Below, in pieces: positions 6,699 to 9,114 of a stretch of 9,114 bases of DNA. The notes below the pieces were generated by a model that did not search any database, was not told the origin of the DNA, and saw nothing but the letters and a program-made list of their open reading frames with translations. The number at the start of each line of letters is the position of its first letter. Position 1 is the first letter of the stretch. Source of the stretch: Sedimenticola sp. (GTDB lineage Bacteria > Pseudomonadota > Gammaproteobacteria > Chromatiales > Chromatiaceae); contig JALVUB010000112.1 of assembly GCA_027023915.1 (NCBI GenBank), positions 1 to 9,114 of the forward strand, in the 5' to 3' direction. Both the position numbers and the translations under genes were made by a program.

Positions 6699-7136
6699 TC
6701 AGCCTTGTGGTGTGGGTGGCCAGTTCCTGGAGGTCTTGATTCCCGAGACATACTTGAGGAACTCGGCCACGGCGGTGAGCTCCTCGTCGCTCAGGTGGAA
6801 CTGGGGCATGCTGCGACGGCCCGGCACGCCGTTTTCGGGGCGGCTGGCGATGAACGCCTTGATGGCATCGGTGCTGTTGCCGAAGCGCTTGTAGACGTTG
6901 CCCAGCTCAGGCGCGAAATAGGCGCCTTCCCCCAACAGCGTGTGGCAACCGATGCAGTCGTGCTCTTCCCACACCTGTTTGCCCTTGGCCACCAGATCGC
7001 TTATCGCCTGGTGGTTGTCGCGTTGGGGCACAACGGAGTGGGTCTGGAAAGTCAGGGCCAGAAACAGGAGGAAGAAGAACGCCGTTCCCCCGTAGAAGAT
7101 GTTTCTGGCCATGGCCTTGGTGAATGCCTGTGCCAT
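6699..7136 (-). CDS. norC: Nitric oxide reductase cytochrome c subunit NorC
   Basis: This 145-residue subunit is anchored by one N-terminal helix (about 14-31) with a periplasmic cytochrome c domain. It accepts electrons from soluble c-type cytochromes or azurin-like donors and hands them to heme b of NorB. The heme c site is CIGCH (C61, C64, H65), and the distal ligand is most likely M110 in RRSMPQF. GEGAYFAPELGNVY (69-82) is typical of NorC. The length matches the family (about 146). Of the possible starts I chose the ATG at 7136-7134 (MAQAFTKAMARNIFYGG), which has AGGGAG 9 bases upstream; extending to 7208 would add 24 unlikely residues across the regulatory region. It is the first gene of the nor operon, divergent from the regulator. 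Confidence 0.97.
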   Translation of the reverse strand: MAQAFTKAMARNIFYGGTAFFFLLFLALTFQTHSVVPQRDNHQAISDLVAKGKQVWEEHDCIGCHTLLGEGAYFAPELGNVYKRFGNSTDAIKAFIASRPENGVPGRRSMPQFHLSDEELTAVAEFLKYVSGIKTSRNWPPTPQG

Positions 7137-7199
7137 AACAGCTCTCTCCCTTAAGAATTGAGGTGTAAGAGTACTTTGCCAGTCCGGTCGAATTGCGCT

Positions 7200-7213
7200 T
7201 TGATGCAAGTCAA
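7200..7213. promoter_or_regulatory. FNR/DNR-type box in the norC-dnr intergenic region
   Basis: TTGAT-GCAA-GTCAA at 7200-7213 matches the FNR/DNR consensus TTGAT-N4-ATCAA at 9 of 10 defined positions. It is the only such site in the 171-bp norC-dnr gap. Its centre (7206.5) lies about 70 bp from the norC start. A transcription start near 7165 on the minus strand would place it at -41.5, the class II activation position, although no strong -10 for norC is seen there. The encoded regulator has the ExxSR recognition residues expected to read TTGAT half-sites. Confidence 0.8.
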
Positions 7214-7217
7214 TTGC

Positions 7218-7223
7218 TATAAT
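7218..7223 (+). promoter_or_regulatory. Probable -10 element of the dnr promoter
   Basis: A perfect TATAAT lies 4 bp downstream of the FNR/DNR box, on the strand of the regulator gene. A possible weak -35 (TTGCGC, 7193-7198) sits 19 bp upstream. The expected transcript starts near 7230 and would have a leader of about 78 bases before the ATG at 7308. The FNR/DNR box would then lie between -35 and -10, centred about -23, a position that usually represses rather than activates. Confidence 0.6.
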
Positions 7224-7307
7224 CCAGGCATCACCTCCACCCGCCTTCCAATGGCTTTTCGGGCTGTTTCAGTCACGGCGGCCGGTTTATGAAAAGATCT
7301 TGGTCCG

Positions 7308-7994
7308 ATGCAGGAAGAACTTAAAAAACACCTGCTGTTTCAAAGGCTTGAAGAGGAACAGCTAAAACAGGTTGAGGCTCGGGCCAAAATGGTCAGGTTG
7401 GAGGATGGTCAGTACCTGTTCCGCCAGGGTGAGCCAGCCAAACGTTTTTATCTGTTGATGGAGGGGCACATAAAGCTGTTCCGGCTGGCGCCGGACGGCA
7501 ATGAAAAGGTCATCGAGCTGGTTTACGAAGGGCAGTCGTTTGCCGAGGCGCTGATGTTCCGCAACGAGCCCCGCTATCCGGTTTGCGCCCAGTCGCTGGG
7601 CAAAAGCCTGGTGATGAGCATCGACGCCGACCACTACAAGAACCTGCTGCGCGGCTCGGTGGATCTGTGCATGGCGTTGTTGGCTGACATGAGTTATCGC
7701 CTGCGGGCATTGATTCGGGAGATCGACGACCTCTCCCTCCACAGCGCCACCTGCCGGGTGGCCGCATTCATGCTCACCCGGGCGCCCGAAGACGCGGCGG
7801 AGTTCGAGCTGGACGTGCCCAAGCACGTCATCGCCTCTCGCCTTTCGGTAAAGCCCGAGACCTTCTCGCGCATCATCAAGAACCTGAAATCGCGTCAGGT
7901 TGTGGAGATCAAGGGCAGCCACGTGCGCCTGCTCGATCGCAACGCATTGGAGCAGGTGGCGGATGTCTGCGCCTTACCGGTGGAAGAGTCTTGA
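7308..7994 (+). CDS. dnr: DNR-type Crp/Fnr family NO-responsive regulator
   Basis: A 228-residue transcription factor. The N-terminal cyclic-nucleotide-like sensor domain covers about residues 8-120 (FRQGEPAKRFYLLMEGHIKL at 38-57; FAEALMF at 78-84), followed by a dimerisation helix (about 122-145) and a winged helix-turn-helix (about 150-210). The recognition helix carries PETFSR with E184, S187 and R188, the FNR-type ExxSR pattern for TTGAT sites. The FNR N-terminal cysteine cluster is absent (cysteines only at 93, 121, 149 and 221), so an oxygen-labile [4Fe-4S] sensor is unlikely. This fits DNR, which senses NO through heme. It lies divergent from norC and probably controls it. ATG 7308 is the only good start, since an in-frame TGA lies at 7290-7292; the Shine-Dalgarno is weak. 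NnrR or another DNR/FNR subgroup remains possible. Confidence 0.88.
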   Translation: MQEELKKHLLFQRLEEEQLKQVEARAKMVRLEDGQYLFRQGEPAKRFYLLMEGHIKLFRLAPDGNEKVIELVYEGQSFAEALMFRNEPRYPVCAQSLGKSLVMSIDADHYKNLLRGSVDLCMALLADMSYRLRALIREIDDLSLHSATCRVAAFMLTRAPEDAAEFELDVPKHVIASRLSVKPETFSRIIKNLKSRQVVEIKGSHVRLLDRNALEQVADVCALPVEES

Positions 7995-8030
7995 TTCTGT
8001 TTGGAAGGCTCGTAAAGAAACACGGACAAG

Positions 8031-8048
8031 AAAGCCTCCATGGGCTTT
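8031..8048 (-). terminator. Weak candidate terminator for the cca-lipoprotein unit
   Basis: On the minus strand AAAGCC (8048-8043) and GGCTTT (8036-8031) form a 6-bp stem with a 6-base loop, followed by CTTGTCC, a poor T-tract. It lies 106 bp downstream of the lipoprotein stop. The stem is short, so this is a tentative call. Confidence 0.3.
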
Positions 8049-8081
8049 ATCAGTACTTGTCGCGCCGCAAGCCTGGTCCAG

Positions 8082-8108
8082 AATCAATGGCTTGACGCCA
8101 TTGATTTT
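8082..8108 (+). terminator. Candidate intrinsic terminator after dnr
   Basis: A perfect 10-bp inverted repeat, AATCAATGGC (8082-8091) and GCCATTGATT (8097-8106), with a TTGAC loop, is followed by two further T residues, giving a short TTTT run at 8105-8108. It lies 88 bp after the dnr stop in the 159-bp gap between convergent genes. The stem is moderately AT-rich and the T-tract is short, so termination may be incomplete. The preceding A-run on the opposite strand could also let it work weakly for the lipoprotein gene. Confidence 0.55.
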
Positions 8109-8153
8109 GCTCGCACCTCCTTGTGCCAGAGGAATTAATCTAGGAGTTCCTTC

Positions 8154-8369
8154 TTATTTGTAGCGATTGAGAATTGCCTTGCGGGCTTTTTTGTACTCGT
8201 CATCCGAGATCAGCCCGTCCTTGTGAGCCTTTTCCAGATCTTCCAGCTCCTGACCCAGGGTGGTGGCATTCATGGTGGATTTAACCTTGGCGCCGCCACC
8301 GCCACAGCTACCAAGGGCGAGAAAGGAAGTGAGCATGACGATTTGGACTATTTTGGTGGCTTTAGTCAT
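8154..8369 (-). CDS. Small SHOCT-domain lipoprotein
   Basis: A 71-residue protein with a lipoprotein signal peptide: a short basic N-terminus (MTKATK), a hydrophobic core (VQIVMLTSFLAL) and the lipobox LGSC with the lipidated cysteine at 22, followed by four glycines. The mature part has a linker and then LGQELEDLEKAHKDGLISDD (38-57) and EYKKARKAIL, the pattern of a SHOCT domain (short C-terminal helical domain found in many proteins, usually as an oligomerisation or anchoring unit). No enzyme activity is expected. It is probably anchored to the periplasmic side of the inner or outer membrane. The ATG at 8369-8367 overlaps the end of cca by 8 bp, so the two genes are likely co-transcribed and coupled. 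Function unknown. Confidence 0.82.
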   Translation of the reverse strand: MTKATKIVQIVMLTSFLALGSCGGGGAKVKSTMNATTLGQELEDLEKAHKDGLISDDEYKKARKAILNRYK

Positions 8370-9114
8370 TTTTCTGGCTCCCAGCAGTATTGGTGTGCTG
8401 ATTATATCTTTTCAAACGGGCGATGCGCCGTTGCCGCTCCCGCCGGATCGCCTCCCCCAAGGCCGCGCCGCTGGTTTGTGTCGCCACATCCGCTGCTGAT
8501 ACCGTGGCGGCGGTCTGGAAGGCTTCTTTTAGATAGGCCACCTCCGGCACCTGATCCTGTTCATGCCCCAGCCGGCCGCGTGCATCCGCCACGCAGGCGA
8601 GCAGGAAGCGCTCGAAATCGTCGGGACGGCGGAAGGCGTCCAGCGACTCCAGCAGGCGGAGCAGGGTGGCGGGCTTGAGTTCCGGGGCGCGATGCACCAG
8701 CAGGTGGTGGCGGGCGGTGTTGCGCGCCAGCCGGTGGTAGTGCTTTGGCGCCCGCCAGCGGTGGCAGAAGCGGTCCACCAGCGCCGCGCCGCGCTCGTCG
8801 TGTCCGCGGTGGCTGGGCCACTGTTCCGGCGGCGTGGTGCCCTTGCCCAGGTCGTGGAGCAGCACCGCGAAGCGCACCAGGGGGTCGTCGCTGAGGCGGG
8901 CGGCGGCGTCGAGGCAGAGCAACAGGTGAAGGCCGGCGTCGATCTCCGGGTGGTACCTTTCCGGCTGGGGAACACCGAACAGGGTGTCGATCTCGGGAAA
9001 GAGCGCCGCCAGCGCCTCCACCTCGCGCAGCACCTCCACGAAGCGGCGCGGGCGAGGTGCCGCCATGGCCCGCTGCAACTCCCGCCAGACCCGTTCGGGG
9101 GTGAGGTGGGCCAG
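8362..9114 (-). CDS. cca: CCA-adding enzyme (multifunctional Cca), C-terminal part
   Basis: The last 250 codons of a tRNA nucleotidyltransferase, which adds or repairs the 3' CCA of tRNA; the N-terminal catalytic domain lies beyond the right edge. The frame is open to the last base, beginning LAHLTPERVWRELQRAMAAP, typical of the tRNA-binding region that precedes the HD domain in Cca. The HD domain is seen as HPEIDAGLHLLL (55-66 of the fragment), LLHDLGKGTTPPEQWP (85-100) with the paired H87 and D88, and SHRGHDERG (101-109). In the E. coli enzyme the HD domain gives phosphodiesterase and phosphatase activities. The downstream segment (RNTARHHLLVHRAPE and onward) also matches. The C-terminal tail is rich in alanine and arginine and then polar. 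The TAA at 8364-8362 lies inside the following lipoprotein start. Confidence 0.94.
   Translation of the reverse strand: MAHLTPERVWRELQRAMAAPRPRRFVEVLREVEALAALFPEIDTLFGVPQPERYHPEIDAGLHLLLCLDAAARLSDDPLVRFAVLLHDLGKGTTPPEQWPSHRGHDERGAALVDRFCHRWRAPKHYHRLARNTARHHLLVHRAPELKPATLLRLLESLDAFRRPDDFERFLLACVADARGRLGHEQDQVPEVAYLKEAFQTAATVSAADVATQTSGAALGEAIRRERQRRIARLKRYNQHTNTAGSQKND

Noticed and set aside
9076..9078. A TTG codon as the start of the right-edge gene.
   Set aside because: The frame stays open to the window end and the 12 codons before it read as conserved Cca sequence, so the gene is cut by the window edge.

Overview
The window is chromosomal, GC-rich DNA from a denitrifying proteobacterium, most likely a gammaproteobacterium. 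That placement is an inference from an HrpB-type helicase, an HD-domain CCA-adding enzyme and a DNR-type regulator, with the family resemblances read by eye. Its core is a nitric oxide reductase (NOR) locus of the cytochrome c-dependent (cNOR) type.

Layout, left to right. Positions 1-166 (minus) hold the 5' end of an hrpB-like RNA helicase. A G/C-rich inverted-repeat intergenic element (176-211) separates it from the nor genes. The nor genes fill 226-7136, all on the minus strand, so they read from right to left: norC, norB, a strong hairpin/T-tract terminator, norE, norF, norQ, a small membrane protein, a CcoG/NapH-like membrane ferredoxin, and norD. At 7308-7994 (plus), divergent from norC, lies a DNR-type Crp/Fnr regulator. 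The 171-bp space between norC and dnr contains a near-perfect FNR/DNR box and a TATAAT -10 element. Convergent with dnr are a small SHOCT-domain lipoprotein and the 3' part of cca, both on the minus strand; cca runs off the right edge.

How the genes work together: NorC passes electrons from periplasmic donors to NorB, where two NO are reduced to N2O at the heme b3/FeB centre. NorQ (MoxR-type AAA+ ATPase) and NorD (von Willebrand A protein) form the known chaperone pair that activates NOR, probably by inserting the non-heme iron. NorE and NorF are oxidase subunit III-like and IV-like accessory membrane proteins. The DNR regulator presumably senses NO and controls norC through the shared box.

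The most interesting point is the pair of genes between norQ and norD: a DUF4870-like membrane protein and a polytopic protein with CcoG-like CGWxCP motifs and two ferredoxin-type cysteine clusters. They are tied to norQ and norD by 4-bp ATGA overlaps. By analogy with CcoG, the cupric reductase used in cbb3 oxidase assembly, I suggest the ferredoxin supplies electrons for metal-centre assembly in NOR. This is inference. A second notable point is the intrinsic terminator between norB and norE, which would separate structural-gene from accessory-gene expression. No mobile element, CRISPR array, tRNA or rRNA gene was seen, and no gene-free stretch exceeds 300 bases.
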